Of a stretch of DNA of 64,000 nucleotides, positions 42,472-50,907 are shown piece after piece. The notes below the pieces were generated by a model that was not told the DNA's origin, did no database searches, and was given only the letters and a program-made list of their open reading frames with translations. The translations under genes and the position numbers were made by a program. Positions within the stretch are counted from its first letter, which is position 1. Each line of letters starts with the position of its first letter. The stretch is from Paraburkholderia caledonica NBRC 102488 (lineage in GTDB: Bacteria; Pseudomonadota; Gammaproteobacteria; Burkholderiales; Burkholderiaceae), in NCBI RefSeq assembly GCF_000685095.1, contig NZ_BAYE01000006.1, forward strand, positions 186,001 through 250,000. Direction: 5' to 3'.

Positions 42472-43545
42472 ATGCTGACTCGCACATTCAACGCTCTCTC
42501 CGTCATTGCACTCGCGGCATGCACAGCCTTTACCTCCGGGCCGGCAAGCGCGGACGACAACGACGCTTTCTCACATGACGGCGGCGGCTCGCGCGGGCGG
42601 CCAGTCAAGGTGATGATCATTTCGATGTTCGGTCCGGAGGGCCAGGTGTGGCTCGATAAGCTCGGGCCATGGCGCGATATTCCGGTAGACGGCCTGTCGC
42701 CCGATTACCCGGCAGTACATTGCAACCGCCAGGACGTATGCGTAATGACGACCGGCATGGGTCACACGAACGCCGCCGCGTCGATCATGGCATTGACGTT
42801 CTCACCGCGATTCGATTTGCGGCATACGTATTTCATGGTGGCGGGTATTGCCGGCATCGATCCTCAACAGGGCACGGTGGGCTCCGCTGCGTGGGCCAAA
42901 TATCTCGTCGACTTCGGCATTCAATGGGAGATCGACGGGCGCGAGATTCCGGCCGGCTGGAACACCGGCTATCTTGGCATCAACACGAAGAGCCCTTCAG
43001 AAAAGCCGCCGCTCGATTACCGGACCGAAGTGTTCCAACTTAATACGCAACTCGCCGATACCGCATTCGCCTTGTCGCGCAATGTGGTGCTTTCCGACAA
43101 CGCGCAGGCGCAGGCCGCGCGTGCGAAATATTCGTACGCGCCGGCTAATCGCCCGCCGACCGTCATTCAATGCGATACGCTCGCCGGCGATACGTGGTGG
43201 TCGGGCACGCTGCTCGGGCAACGGGCTCGCGACTGGACCAAGATCCTGACGGATGGAAAGGGCGTGTATTGCACCACCCAGCAGGAAGACAATGCCACGT
43301 ACGAAGCGCTGAAACGCGCGGCTTCAGTGCACAAGGTCGATTTGAACCGCGTCGCCGTGGTGCGTGCGGGCTCTGATTTCGACCGTCCCTACGACGGGCA
43401 GACCAGCGCCGACAACCTGCTGAACTACTCCGCGCAAGGCGGCTTTACGATTGCTCTCGAAAATCTGTACCGCTCAGGTAATCCGCTCGTGCAGGACATT
43501 GTCACGCACTGGAGCGAATGGCGCGAAGGCGTGCCCAAACGCTAA
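42472..43545 (+). CDS. Purine nucleoside permease-family exported protein
   Basis: 357 residues. The N-terminus has a hydrophobic export signal with a lipobox-like LAAC at 14-17 (ALSVIALAACTAFTSGPASAD); either lipoprotein or ordinary signal-peptidase cleavage is possible. The mature part matches the NUP family: VKVMIISMFGPEGQVWLDKLGPWRDIPVDGLSPDYPAVHCNRQDVCVMTTGMGHTNAAASIMAL, then HTYFMVAGIAGIDPQQGTVGSAAWAKYLVDFGIQWEID. Despite the name, it has no membrane helices, and its fold resembles nucleoside phosphorylases, so it more probably binds or processes nucleosides in the periplasm. AAAAGGAAG lies upstream of the ATG. Confidence 0.85.
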   Translation: MLTRTFNALSVIALAACTAFTSGPASADDNDAFSHDGGGSRGRPVKVMIISMFGPEGQVWLDKLGPWRDIPVDGLSPDYPAVHCNRQDVCVMTTGMGHTNAAASIMALTFSPRFDLRHTYFMVAGIAGIDPQQGTVGSAAWAKYLVDFGIQWEIDGREIPAGWNTGYLGINTKSPSEKPPLDYRTEVFQLNTQLADTAFALSRNVVLSDNAQAQAARAKYSYAPANRPPTVIQCDTLAGDTWWSGTLLGQRARDWTKILTDGKGVYCTTQQEDNATYEALKRAASVHKVDLNRVAVVRAGSDFDRPYDGQTSADNLLNYSAQGGFTIALENLYRSGNPLVQDIVTHWSEWREGVPKR

Positions 43546-43558
43546 CCAGCTAGTTGCA

Positions 43559-43583
43559 TGCGGGCCGCTTCATGCGGCCCGCA
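43559..43583. terminator. Perfect 10-bp hairpin after the nucleoside permease gene
   Basis: TGCGGGCCGC (43559-43568), loop TTCAT, GCGGCCCGCA (43574-43583). It lies 14 bp downstream of the plus-strand stop and 20 bp beyond the end of the minus-strand 24-codon frame, so it could serve both. There is no T-run on either side. Confidence 0.5.
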
Positions 43584-43602
43584 CTGCAATGGCGCGCGAC
43601 AC

Positions 43603-43677
43603 TCAACGTTGTGGTGCGCGATACGGTGTCCAGACGGCGGCGTCCGTATCCCAATGATCGAGTTCCGATGGTGTCAT
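43603..43677 (-). CDS. Candidate small protein, 24 aa, with strong Shine-Dalgarno
   Basis: A minus-strand frame beginning MTPSELDHWD and ending WTPYRAPQR, 24 codons plus TGA. The full ribosome-binding sequence AAGGAGCAG (43681-43689) sits 6 bp upstream of the ATG, better than at most annotated genes in the window. The peptide is hydrophilic, with two Trp and no membrane segment. I recognise no family. It occupies otherwise empty DNA between the nucleoside permease and the DUF4148 gene and ends just before a perfect hairpin. Evidence is limited to the ribosome-binding site, its frame and its context. Confidence 0.4.
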   Translation of the reverse strand: MTPSELDHWDTDAAVWTPYRAPQR

Positions 43678-43814
43678 GATCTGCTCCTTTATGAAGACTG
43701 GAAAGCTATCGTGGCGATTGGCATTTATTCCGGAAAACTAACGATTCTGGTGTTTGCTTCTCTATGTGCTCAATGCCCCGCTTGTTGCTCCGCTAGTGCT
43801 TTGCTTATTGCTCG

Positions 43815-44129
43815 TTACTGGCCATTAGCCACACGCGTGACGTCGCCGTTCGCGCCTTCCTGCAACGCGATGCGCGCGGCCTGCGTCTGGCCGATCAGAC
43901 CTTTGTTCGGGTAGCTCGTGCGATTGAGCGCGGGCAGCGAACCGTCACGATATGCGGCGACCAGCTCGGCCTGCACTTCAGCGCGCGTTTTTCCGCTCGT
44001 CGTCGAAGTCGGTTGAGTCTGGTAAGAACCGGCGTGGCCAATGCCGTTGCCGCCGCCGTTGCTTTGTGCAAATACCGGCGCGCTGGCGAGCAGCGAGAGA
44101 GCAAGACCTGCGAGAAGATTGCGTTTCAT
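43815..44129 (-). CDS. DUF4148 secreted protein
   Basis: 104 residues. A signal peptide (MKRNLLAGLALSLLASAPVFAQ) is followed by a Gly/Ser/Thr-rich linker and the DUF4148 core KTRAEVQAELVAAYRDGSLPALNRTSYPNKGLIGQTQAARIAL. It is a divergent paralogue of the protein at 29851-30174, sharing the TRAxVxAxL pattern and an Asn/Tyr-containing centre. Periplasmic or secreted, function unknown. ACAGGAGTG is a good ribosome-binding site 7 bp upstream of the ATG. It appears monocistronic. Confidence 0.85.
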   Translation of the reverse strand: MKRNLLAGLALSLLASAPVFAQSNGGGNGIGHAGSYQTQPTSTTSGKTRAEVQAELVAAYRDGSLPALNRTSYPNKGLIGQTQAARIALQEGANGDVTRVANGQ

Positions 44130-44287
44130 GATTCACTCCTGTCGATTCGTTTGCAGCACGAGGGGCGCTGCGACAGGGTGAAATGTAGACTTCGAGCCGG
44201 CCTCGATAAATCGCGCTTTCGCGAAATGAATTGTCGCGATTTCGGAACAATCGCGCGACGACCCCTATAAACACGGGCTCGAACAAC

Positions 44288-44311
44288 AACCGCGGCATTA
44301 GCGCCGCGGTT
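44288..44311 (-). terminator. Hairpin after the efflux-locus LysR gene
   Basis: AACCGCGGC (44288-44296) pairs perfectly with GCCGCGGTT (44303-44311) around a 6-base loop. Read on the minus strand it is followed by TTGTTGTTC, a moderate U-rich tail, 42 bp after the LysR stop. Confidence 0.6.
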
Positions 44312-44352
44312 GGAATTCACTGTTCCAGATTTTGTACTTCAATCTAATTGAA

Positions 44353-45357
44353 TTACGCGACCCATTCGGAAATAATCGGCGTGTCGAGTGCGGGAGCCGA
44401 TTCGCGTTCTTCCAGTGTGCGTTGCGAGCATGTTGCATCGAGCGCACCGCGGCCGCTCAGCAATGGGCAGCGATCGAATACTTCGGCGATCCAGTCTACG
44501 AAAACACGGACTTTAGGCGACAGATGCCGACTGTGCGGATAGACTGCGGAAATCGGCATCGGCAAAGGCTTGAGTTCTGGCAGTACTTCAACCAGTTGGC
44601 CTGAACGCAGATGCGGCAGCACCATGAAACGAGCCGGCTGAATCAGGCCAAAACCTTCCAGCCCGCAGGTCACGTAGGCATCGGCGTCGTTGACCGACAC
44701 AATGCCCTTCATTTTTACTTCAACCTCTTTGCCATCAACCATAAACGCCCAGTCGAGCGTGCGTCCCGTACGGCTGGAGAAGTAATTGACTGCTTTGTGA
44801 TTTTCCAGGTCGTCGAGCGAAGTCGGCATGCCGGCCCGTTCAATGTATTCCGGGGCCGCGCACGTCACGCCCTCGAATAGGCCAATACGCCGCGCCACCA
44901 GCGAAGAATCCTGGAGTGCGCCGACGCGCACCACGCAATCCACGCCTTCCTGCAAAAGGTCGACCTGTCTGTCCGACAAGCCGAGTTGCAAGTCGATGTC
45001 CGGGTAGCGCGTGTGGAATTCACATAGTTGAGGAATCACCAGCAAGCGGCCGATCGAGCCCGGCATGTCGATGCGCAGCTTGCCGTGCGGTTTTTTATTG
45101 CCGCTCTGAAAACTGGCCTCGGTCTCTTCGACGTCCGCGAGAATGCGCACGCAGCGCTCGTAATAAGCGGCGCCGTCCGGCGTGAGCGACAGGCGCCGCG
45201 TAGTGCGGTGCATGAGCCGCGTGCCGAGGAACGCTTCGAGGTTCTGAATGATCGTGGTAACCGATGCGCGGGGCAGGTCGAGCGTTTCCGCCGCACGGGT
45301 AAAGCTGTTGGTGTCGACAACGCGTGTGAACACTTGCATGGCCTGAAGCCGGTCCAT
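44353..45357 (-). CDS. LysR-type regulator of RND efflux operon (CeoR/BpeT-like)
   Basis: 334 residues. An N-terminal winged helix-turn-helix (MDRLQAMQVFTRVVDTNSFTRAAETLDLPRASVTTIIQNLEAFLGTRLMHRTTRRLSLTPDG) is followed by the effector-binding domain (GKLRIDMPGSIGRLLVIPQLCEFHTRYPDIDLQLGLSDRQVDLLQEGVDCVVRVG). ATG at 45357 has GGAGG 8 bp upstream. It is divergent from llpE and the RND genes. In Burkholderia this exact arrangement (LysR, llpE, adaptor, pump, outer-membrane protein) is CeoR-CeoAB-OpcM / BpeT-BpeEF-OprC, whose activator raises resistance to trimethoprim, chloramphenicol and fluoroquinolones. Confidence 0.9.
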   Translation of the reverse strand: MDRLQAMQVFTRVVDTNSFTRAAETLDLPRASVTTIIQNLEAFLGTRLMHRTTRRLSLTPDGAAYYERCVRILADVEETEASFQSGNKKPHGKLRIDMPGSIGRLLVIPQLCEFHTRYPDIDLQLGLSDRQVDLLQEGVDCVVRVGALQDSSLVARRIGLFEGVTCAAPEYIERAGMPTSLDDLENHKAVNYFSSRTGRTLDWAFMVDGKEVEVKMKGIVSVNDADAYVTCGLEGFGLIQPARFMVLPHLRSGQLVEVLPELKPLPMPISAVYPHSRHLSPKVRVFVDWIAEVFDRCPLLSGRGALDATCSQRTLEERESAPALDTPIISEWVA

Positions 45358-45529
45358 TGCAAACCTCCAGAAGGGGCAGGCGTACTGATCAGGATTCGAA
45401 TCCGCGGAGCAATCGGATGGATTGTTCAGGGGCGCCGAATTGTGTTGCCGGATTATAGGCATTTATTTACGAGTCTGCCGAACCCACAATTCGCACCATT
45501 GAAGTTCTTTGCGCATTGCGCGGCTCGAC

Positions 45530-46384
45530 ATGCAAGCATTTAAACCGCCGTACTCCTTTGAGCCCACCGGCAGTGCACCGGTAGAGGCCGACAGCACGGC
45601 ACTCGAAGTCACTGACGTGCAGATAGAAGGGCACGCTCAGGACATCACATTGCGTTTGTACCGGCAGGGAAAGAAAACCGCACTGCCAGTACTGCTTTAT
45701 TTTCACGGCGGCGGCTTTACGAAGGGATCTATCGATCAAGCCGACTTTGCCTCGCGTTATTTCGCAGAGCATTTACCGGCATTGGTGGTGTCGGTCGGCT
45801 ATTCGCTGGCGCCGGCGTTTCCGTTTCCCGCCGCGCCTGAAGACGCGCATCGCGCGGCATTGTGGGTACAGACGCGGGCGCGCGCTTTTGGCGGCAATAG
45901 CAGAAAGGTTGGCGTGGCGGGCCATGACGCCGGCGGGCAATTGGCCAATTGCCTTGCGTTCATCGCGCGTGATCGCGGCGACGTGCAGATCGCCGCGCAG
46001 GCTTTGTTTGGGCCGATGCTGGACCCGAGTCTCACCCGCCTTGGCGACGAGAAGCGCCTCGGCTCGGACATCACGGCGAGAGAGTGCGCGGCTTGTTACC
46101 GCGCGTACTTGCCGCAAGCGTCGCAACGCATGCATCCGTATGCGGCGCCGCTGGAATCGTCGCGACTCGCGGGCTTGCCGGCCACGCTGATCGCGACCGC
46201 GCAAAACGACGTGCTGCACGTCGAGGCGGAGAAATACGCAAGCAGCCTGATCGATGCAGGGGTGCTGACCCAGGTGGTCCGCTATCCGGCCGTCTCGCAT
46301 GCGGCGTTGGCCGATCATCCGCCCGCCTTGCAGGAAGCGGTGCGATTTTTTCAGTGGCGCTTCGATGCGCGCGCCCATCGATGA
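45530..46384 (+). CDS. llpE: LlpE-like alpha/beta hydrolase with Asp at the nucleophile position
   Basis: 284 residues of the hormone-sensitive-lipase family: LLYFHGGGFTKGS (oxyanion motif, about 58-66), then VGVAGHDAGGQLANCL. Family members have GDSAGG here; this protein has GHDAGG, so the catalytic Ser is replaced by D133. The Asp of ATAQNDVLHVEAEKYA and His of YPAVSHAALADHPP, equivalent to the other triad residues, remain. It could be a pseudoenzyme or an Asp-nucleophile hydrolase. A lipase-like llpE is co-transcribed with ceoAB-opcM/bpeEF-oprC in Burkholderia, and this gene has the same place. No strong ribosome-binding site; an in-frame TTG at 45509 is an alternative start. Confidence 0.82.
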   Translation: MQAFKPPYSFEPTGSAPVEADSTALEVTDVQIEGHAQDITLRLYRQGKKTALPVLLYFHGGGFTKGSIDQADFASRYFAEHLPALVVSVGYSLAPAFPFPAAPEDAHRAALWVQTRARAFGGNSRKVGVAGHDAGGQLANCLAFIARDRGDVQIAAQALFGPMLDPSLTRLGDEKRLGSDITARECAACYRAYLPQASQRMHPYAAPLESSRLAGLPATLIATAQNDVLHVEAEKYASSLIDAGVLTQVVRYPAVSHAALADHPPALQEAVRFFQWRFDARAHR

Positions 46385-46429
46385 AACACAAATAAGCAGA
46401 ACTTCAATCAACGATACCGGGAGCTTCAA

Positions 46430-47638
46430 ATGACCATTCTTTCTCTTTCCCGTCGCCGTGTGGCGATAGCCGCGCTAGCCGTGATCGTCGTAGCCGGACT
46501 GGGCACGTTCGGCGCAATTCGTGTCGACGCCAGTTCGCCTGCCGCGCCGACCATCGTGCCGGAAGTCGATGTCGCCACGGTGGTGCAAAAAACGATTACC
46601 GACTGGCAGAGCTATTCGGGCCGTCTTGAAGCGGTCGAAAAAGTGGACGTCCGTTCACAGGTGCCTGGAACGATCGTGTCGGTCAATTTCAAGGACGGCG
46701 CGCTCGTGAAGAAAGGTGACACGCTGTTCGTGATCGACCCGCGCCCGTATGCGGCGGAAGTTGCCCGAGCAGAAGCGCAGCTCGCGGCCGCGCAGGCGCG
46801 CACCGGCTACACGCAAAGCGACTGGGAGCGCGCGCAGCGCCTGATCACCGACAACGCAATCGCGAAGCGTGATTACGACGAGAAGCAGAATGCCGCGCGC
46901 GAAGCGAGCGCGAACCTGAAGGCCGCGCAAGCCGCGCTCGAAACCGCGCGCATCAATCTCGGCTACACGAAGATTGTTGCGCCAGTTTCAGGCCGTGTGT
47001 CGCGTGCGGAAATCACGGTGGGCAACGTGGTGTCGGCGGGCGCGAACTCGACGCCGCTCACCACGCTCGTGTCGGTTTCGCCGATCTACGCATCGTTCGA
47101 CGCCGACGAACAAACGTATCTGCAATACCTGCGTCGTGCAAAAGACGGCGGCAAGGTGCCGGTCGAACTCGGTCTTGCGGACGAAAGCGGCTACTCCCGC
47201 AACGGCGTTATCGAGTCGGTGGACAACCGGCTCGATACGTCGTCGGGCACGATTCGCGTTCGCGCGCGTTTCGATAACCAGGACGGCACATTGATTCCGG
47301 GCCTCTACGCACGCGTGAAAGTGGGCGGCAGCGAGCCGCACCCCGCGCTGCTGATCGACGACGCCGCCGTGGGCACCGACCAGGACAAGAAGTTCGTGCT
47401 GGTGGTCGATCAAAACAATCACGTTGCGTACCGCGAGATTTCCGTCGGCGATATGCAGGGCAACCTGCGCGTCGTGAAGGGCGGACTGAAGGCGGGAGAC
47501 CGGATCGTCGTCAACGGCATTCAGCGTGTGCGTCCGGGCGATGCAGTGCGCGCGCACATGGTGCCCATGACGACCGACCAGGACCCGAACAGCGCGCCGC
47601 TTGCACAGACGCGCGCCAAAGCGGACAAGAATTCGTGA
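46430..47638 (+). CDS. RND efflux periplasmic adaptor subunit (CeoA/BpeE-like)
   Basis: 402 residues. An N-terminal membrane anchor/signal (RRVAIAALAVIVVAGLGTFGAIRV) precedes a lipoyl/barrel-sandwich domain (GRLEAVEKVDVRSQVPGTIVSVNFKDGALVKKGDTLFVIDPRPYAAEVARAEAQLAAAQAR), an alpha-hairpin (to about 185), and beta-barrel and membrane-proximal domains (INLGYTKIVAPVSGRVSRAEITVGNVVSAG; VRARFDNQDGTLIPGLYARVKVGG). It bridges the inner-membrane pump and the outer-membrane channel. CCGGGAG precedes the ATG. The Cys required for lipidation is absent, so it is anchored by its N-terminal helix. The pump gene follows after 70 bp. Confidence 0.93.
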   Translation: MTILSLSRRRVAIAALAVIVVAGLGTFGAIRVDASSPAAPTIVPEVDVATVVQKTITDWQSYSGRLEAVEKVDVRSQVPGTIVSVNFKDGALVKKGDTLFVIDPRPYAAEVARAEAQLAAAQARTGYTQSDWERAQRLITDNAIAKRDYDEKQNAAREASANLKAAQAALETARINLGYTKIVAPVSGRVSRAEITVGNVVSAGANSTPLTTLVSVSPIYASFDADEQTYLQYLRRAKDGGKVPVELGLADESGYSRNGVIESVDNRLDTSSGTIRVRARFDNQDGTLIPGLYARVKVGGSEPHPALLIDDAAVGTDQDKKFVLVVDQNNHVAYREISVGDMQGNLRVVKGGLKAGDRIVVNGIQRVRPGDAVRAHMVPMTTDQDPNSAPLAQTRAKADKNS

Positions 47639-47708
47639 GCGTCGCCGCCGCGGCATCGAACGCGCGGCGCCTTGCTCCAACCGCTTGCTCCAACATCAAG
47701 AGCTTCCA

Positions 47709-50700
47709 ATGAACATATCCAAATTCTTCATCGATCGGCCGATCTTTGCGGGCGTGCTATCGGTATTGGTTCTGCTGGCGGGCGTCATTTCGCTCTTCAA
47801 GCTGCCGATCTCCGAATACCCCGAAGTGGTCCCGCCGTCGGTCGTGGTGCACGCGCAGTATCCTGGCGCAAATCCGAAAGTGATCGCGGAAGCCGTCGCT
47901 TCGCCGCTTGAAGAGCAGATCAACGGCGTCGAGAACATGCTGTATATGCAGTCGCAAGCAAATAGCGACGGCAATCTCACGCTGACGGTCACGTTCAAGC
48001 TCGGCACGAACCCGGACCTCGCGACGCAACTGGTGCAGAACCGCGTGAACCAGGCACTGCCGCGTTTGCCGGAAGACGTCCAACGGCTCGGCGTGACGAC
48101 GATCAAGAGCTCGCCTACGCTGACAATGGTGGTCCACCTGATCTCGCCGAATAACCGCTACGACATGACGTATCTGCGCAACTACGCGGTGCTGAACGTC
48201 AAGGACCGGCTCGCGCGCATTCAGGGTGTCGGCGAGGTGCAATTGTGGGGCTCCGGCGACTACGCAATGCGTGTGTGGCTCTATCCGCAGAAGGTGGCGC
48301 AACGCGGTTTGACGGCGACCGAAGTGGTCAACGCGATTCGCGAGCAGAACATTCAGGTGGCGGCCGGCGTGATCGGCGCATCGCCTTCGGTGCCCGGCAC
48401 GCAATTGCAGTTGTCGGTCAATGCGCGCGGCCGTCTGAAGACCGAGGGCGAATTCGGCGACATCATCGTGAAGACCGCGCCCGATGGCGGCGTGACTTAT
48501 CTGCGTGACATCGCTCGTGTCGAACTGGCCGCGTCGGAATACGGTCTGCGTTCGTTGCTCGACAACAAGCCGGCGGTTGCGCTCGCGATCAACCAGGCGC
48601 CAGGCGCGAACTCGCTCGCGATTTCCGACGAAGTTCGCTCCGCGATGAAGGACCTCGCGCAAGACATGCCCGCGGGCGTCGAATACAAGATCGTCTACGA
48701 CCCGACGCAGTTCGTGCGCTCGAGTATCGAGGCGGTCGTGCATACGCTGCTCGAAGCAATCGCGCTGGTGGTGATCGTCGTGATCGTGTTCCTGCAAACG
48801 TGGCGCGCATCGATCATTCCATTGATCGCCGTGCCGGTGTCCATTGTCGGCACGTTCTCGCTGTTGCTTGCGTTCGGCTTCTCGATCAATGCGTTGTCGT
48901 TGTTCGGCATGGTGCTCGCGATCGGGATCGTGGTGGACGATGCGATCGTGGTGGTGGAGAACGTCGAACGGAATATCGAAAGCGGGCTCAGTGCGCGCGA
49001 CGCTACCTATAAGGCAATGCAGGAAGTGAGCGGGCCGATTATCGCCATCGCGCTCACGCTCGTCGCCGTGTTCGTGCCGCTCGCGTTCATGACGGGCCTC
49101 ACGGGTCAGTTCTACAAGCAGTTCGCGATGACCATCGCGATCTCCACGGTGATCTCGGCGTTCAACTCGTTGACGCTGTCGCCGGCGTTGTCCGCCATGC
49201 TGCTGCGCGGCCACGGCGCGAAGGAAGACTTGCTGACGCGTGTGATGAACCGCTTGCTGGGCCGCTTTTTCAAGGGCTTCAACAAGGTGTTTCATCGCGG
49301 CTCGACGGCATACGGCCGCGGCGTGACCGGCGTGCTGCGCCGCAAGGGTGCGATGCTCGCGGTGTACGCGATTCTGCTCGGTGCAACGGTGCTGATCTCG
49401 CGTGTCGTGCCGGGCGGCTTCGTGCCCGCGCAGGACAAGGAGTACCTGATTGCGTTCGCGCAGTTGCCGAATGGCGCATCGCTGGATCGTACGGAAAAAG
49501 TGATCCGCGACATGAGCGCGATTGCGCTCAAGCAGAAGGGCGTGGAAAGCGCAGTGGCGTTCCCGGGTTTGTCGGTGAACGGCTTCACGAACAGTTCTAG
49601 CGCGGGCATTGTGTTCGTCACGCTCAAGCCGTTCAAGGAGCGCGGCGACAAGAAGCTCTCGGCGGGTGCGATTGCCGGCGCGTTGAACCAGCAATATGGT
49701 GCGATCAAGGACTCGTTCGTCGCGGTGTTTCCGCCGCCACCCGTGCTCGGTCTCGGCACGCTCGGCGGTTTCAAGATGCAACTGGAGGATCACGGTGCGC
49801 TCGGTTACGCGGAATTGAACAAGGCAGCAGAGGCCTTCGTGAAGAAGGCCGCGCAAACGCCTGAACTCGGCCCAACCTTCTCCAGCTATCAGATCAACGT
49901 TCCGCAATTGAACGTGGACCTCGACCGCGTGAAGGCGAAGCAACTCGGCGTGCCGGTCACTGACGTGTTCAACACGATGCAGATCTATCTGGGCTCGCTG
50001 TATGTGAACGACTTCAACCGCTTTGGCCGCGTATATCAGGTGCGAGTGCAGGCAGACGCGCCGTTCCGTCAACGCGCCGACGACATCCTGCAACTGAAGA
50101 CGCGCAATGCCGCGGGCGACATGGTGCCGTTGTCGTCGCTCGTGTCGGTCACGCCGACGTTCGGTCCGGAAATGGTGGTGCGTTACAACGGCTATACCGC
50201 AGCGGACATCAACGGTGGACCGGCGCCGGGATTCTCGTCCGGTCAGGCGCAAGCCGCGGCTGAGCGCGTAGCGGCCGAGGTTCTGCCGCGCGGTGTCAAG
50301 CTCGAATGGACCGACCTCACGTACCAGCAGATTCTCGCCGGTAATGCGGGCCTGTGGGTGTTCCCGATCAGCGTGTTGCTCGTGTTCCTCGTGCTTGCCG
50401 CACTGTATGAAAGCCTGACGCTGCCGCTCGCCGTGATCCTGATCGTGCCGATGAGCGTGCTGTCTGCGCTGACCGGCGTGTGGCTCACCGGCGGCGACAA
50501 CAACATCTTCACGCAGATCGGCTTGATGGTGCTGGTGGGCTTGTCGGCGAAGAACGCGATTCTGATCGTGGAGTTCGCCCGAGAACTCGAACACGATGGA
50601 CATACGCCATTGTCGGCGGCGATTGAGGCGAGCCGGCTGCGTCTGCGACCGATTCTGATGACGTCGATCGCGTTCATCATGGGTGTGGTGCCGCTCGTGT

Positions 50701-50894
50701 TGTCGACCGGAGCCGGTTCGGAAATGCGTCACGCAATGGGTGTCGCGGTGTTCTTTGGCATGCTCGGTGTCACGCTGTTCGGGCTGATGCTCACGCCGGT
50801 GTTCTATGTGGTGCTGCGTACGTTGGCCGGCGGGACGATTCATGTCGCGCAGAAGGATTCGCCGCGCATTGGCGCACCGGTCACGGACGCCTGA
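47709..50894 (+). CDS. RND multidrug efflux permease, HAE1 family (CeoB/BpeF-like)
   Basis: 1061 residues, the normal HAE1 size. It starts MNISKFFIDRPIFAGVLSVLVLLAGVISLFKLPISEYPEVVPPSVVVHAQYPGA as in AcrB-type pumps. The proton-relay region in TM4 contains FGMVLAIGIVVDDAIVVVENVERNI (Asp pair). Two large periplasmic loops and the second half, IGLMVLVGLSAKNAILIVEFARELE (TM10 Lys), are intact. It exports drugs using proton motive force, as a trimer with the adaptor and outer-membrane protein. ATG at 47709 matches the family N-terminus; it is followed after 13 bp by the channel gene. Confidence 0.95.
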   Translation: MNISKFFIDRPIFAGVLSVLVLLAGVISLFKLPISEYPEVVPPSVVVHAQYPGANPKVIAEAVASPLEEQINGVENMLYMQSQANSDGNLTLTVTFKLGTNPDLATQLVQNRVNQALPRLPEDVQRLGVTTIKSSPTLTMVVHLISPNNRYDMTYLRNYAVLNVKDRLARIQGVGEVQLWGSGDYAMRVWLYPQKVAQRGLTATEVVNAIREQNIQVAAGVIGASPSVPGTQLQLSVNARGRLKTEGEFGDIIVKTAPDGGVTYLRDIARVELAASEYGLRSLLDNKPAVALAINQAPGANSLAISDEVRSAMKDLAQDMPAGVEYKIVYDPTQFVRSSIEAVVHTLLEAIALVVIVVIVFLQTWRASIIPLIAVPVSIVGTFSLLLAFGFSINALSLFGMVLAIGIVVDDAIVVVENVERNIESGLSARDATYKAMQEVSGPIIAIALTLVAVFVPLAFMTGLTGQFYKQFAMTIAISTVISAFNSLTLSPALSAMLLRGHGAKEDLLTRVMNRLLGRFFKGFNKVFHRGSTAYGRGVTGVLRRKGAMLAVYAILLGATVLISRVVPGGFVPAQDKEYLIAFAQLPNGASLDRTEKVIRDMSAIALKQKGVESAVAFPGLSVNGFTNSSSAGIVFVTLKPFKERGDKKLSAGAIAGALNQQYGAIKDSFVAVFPPPPVLGLGTLGGFKMQLEDHGALGYAELNKAAEAFVKKAAQTPELGPTFSSYQINVPQLNVDLDRVKAKQLGVPVTDVFNTMQIYLGSLYVNDFNRFGRVYQVRVQADAPFRQRADDILQLKTRNAAGDMVPLSSLVSVTPTFGPEMVVRYNGYTAADINGGPAPGFSSGQAQAAAERVAAEVLPRGVKLEWTDLTYQQILAGNAGLWVFPISVLLVFLVLAALYESLTLPLAVILIVPMSVLSALTGVWLTGGDNNIFTQIGLMVLVGLSAKNAILIVEFARELEHDGHTPLSAAIEASRLRLRPILMTSIAFIMGVVPLVLSTGAGSEMRHAMGVAVFFGMLGVTLFGLMLTPVFYVVLRTLAGGTIHVAQKDSPRIGAPVTDA

Positions 50895-50907
50895 GGAGAA
50901 AACAACA

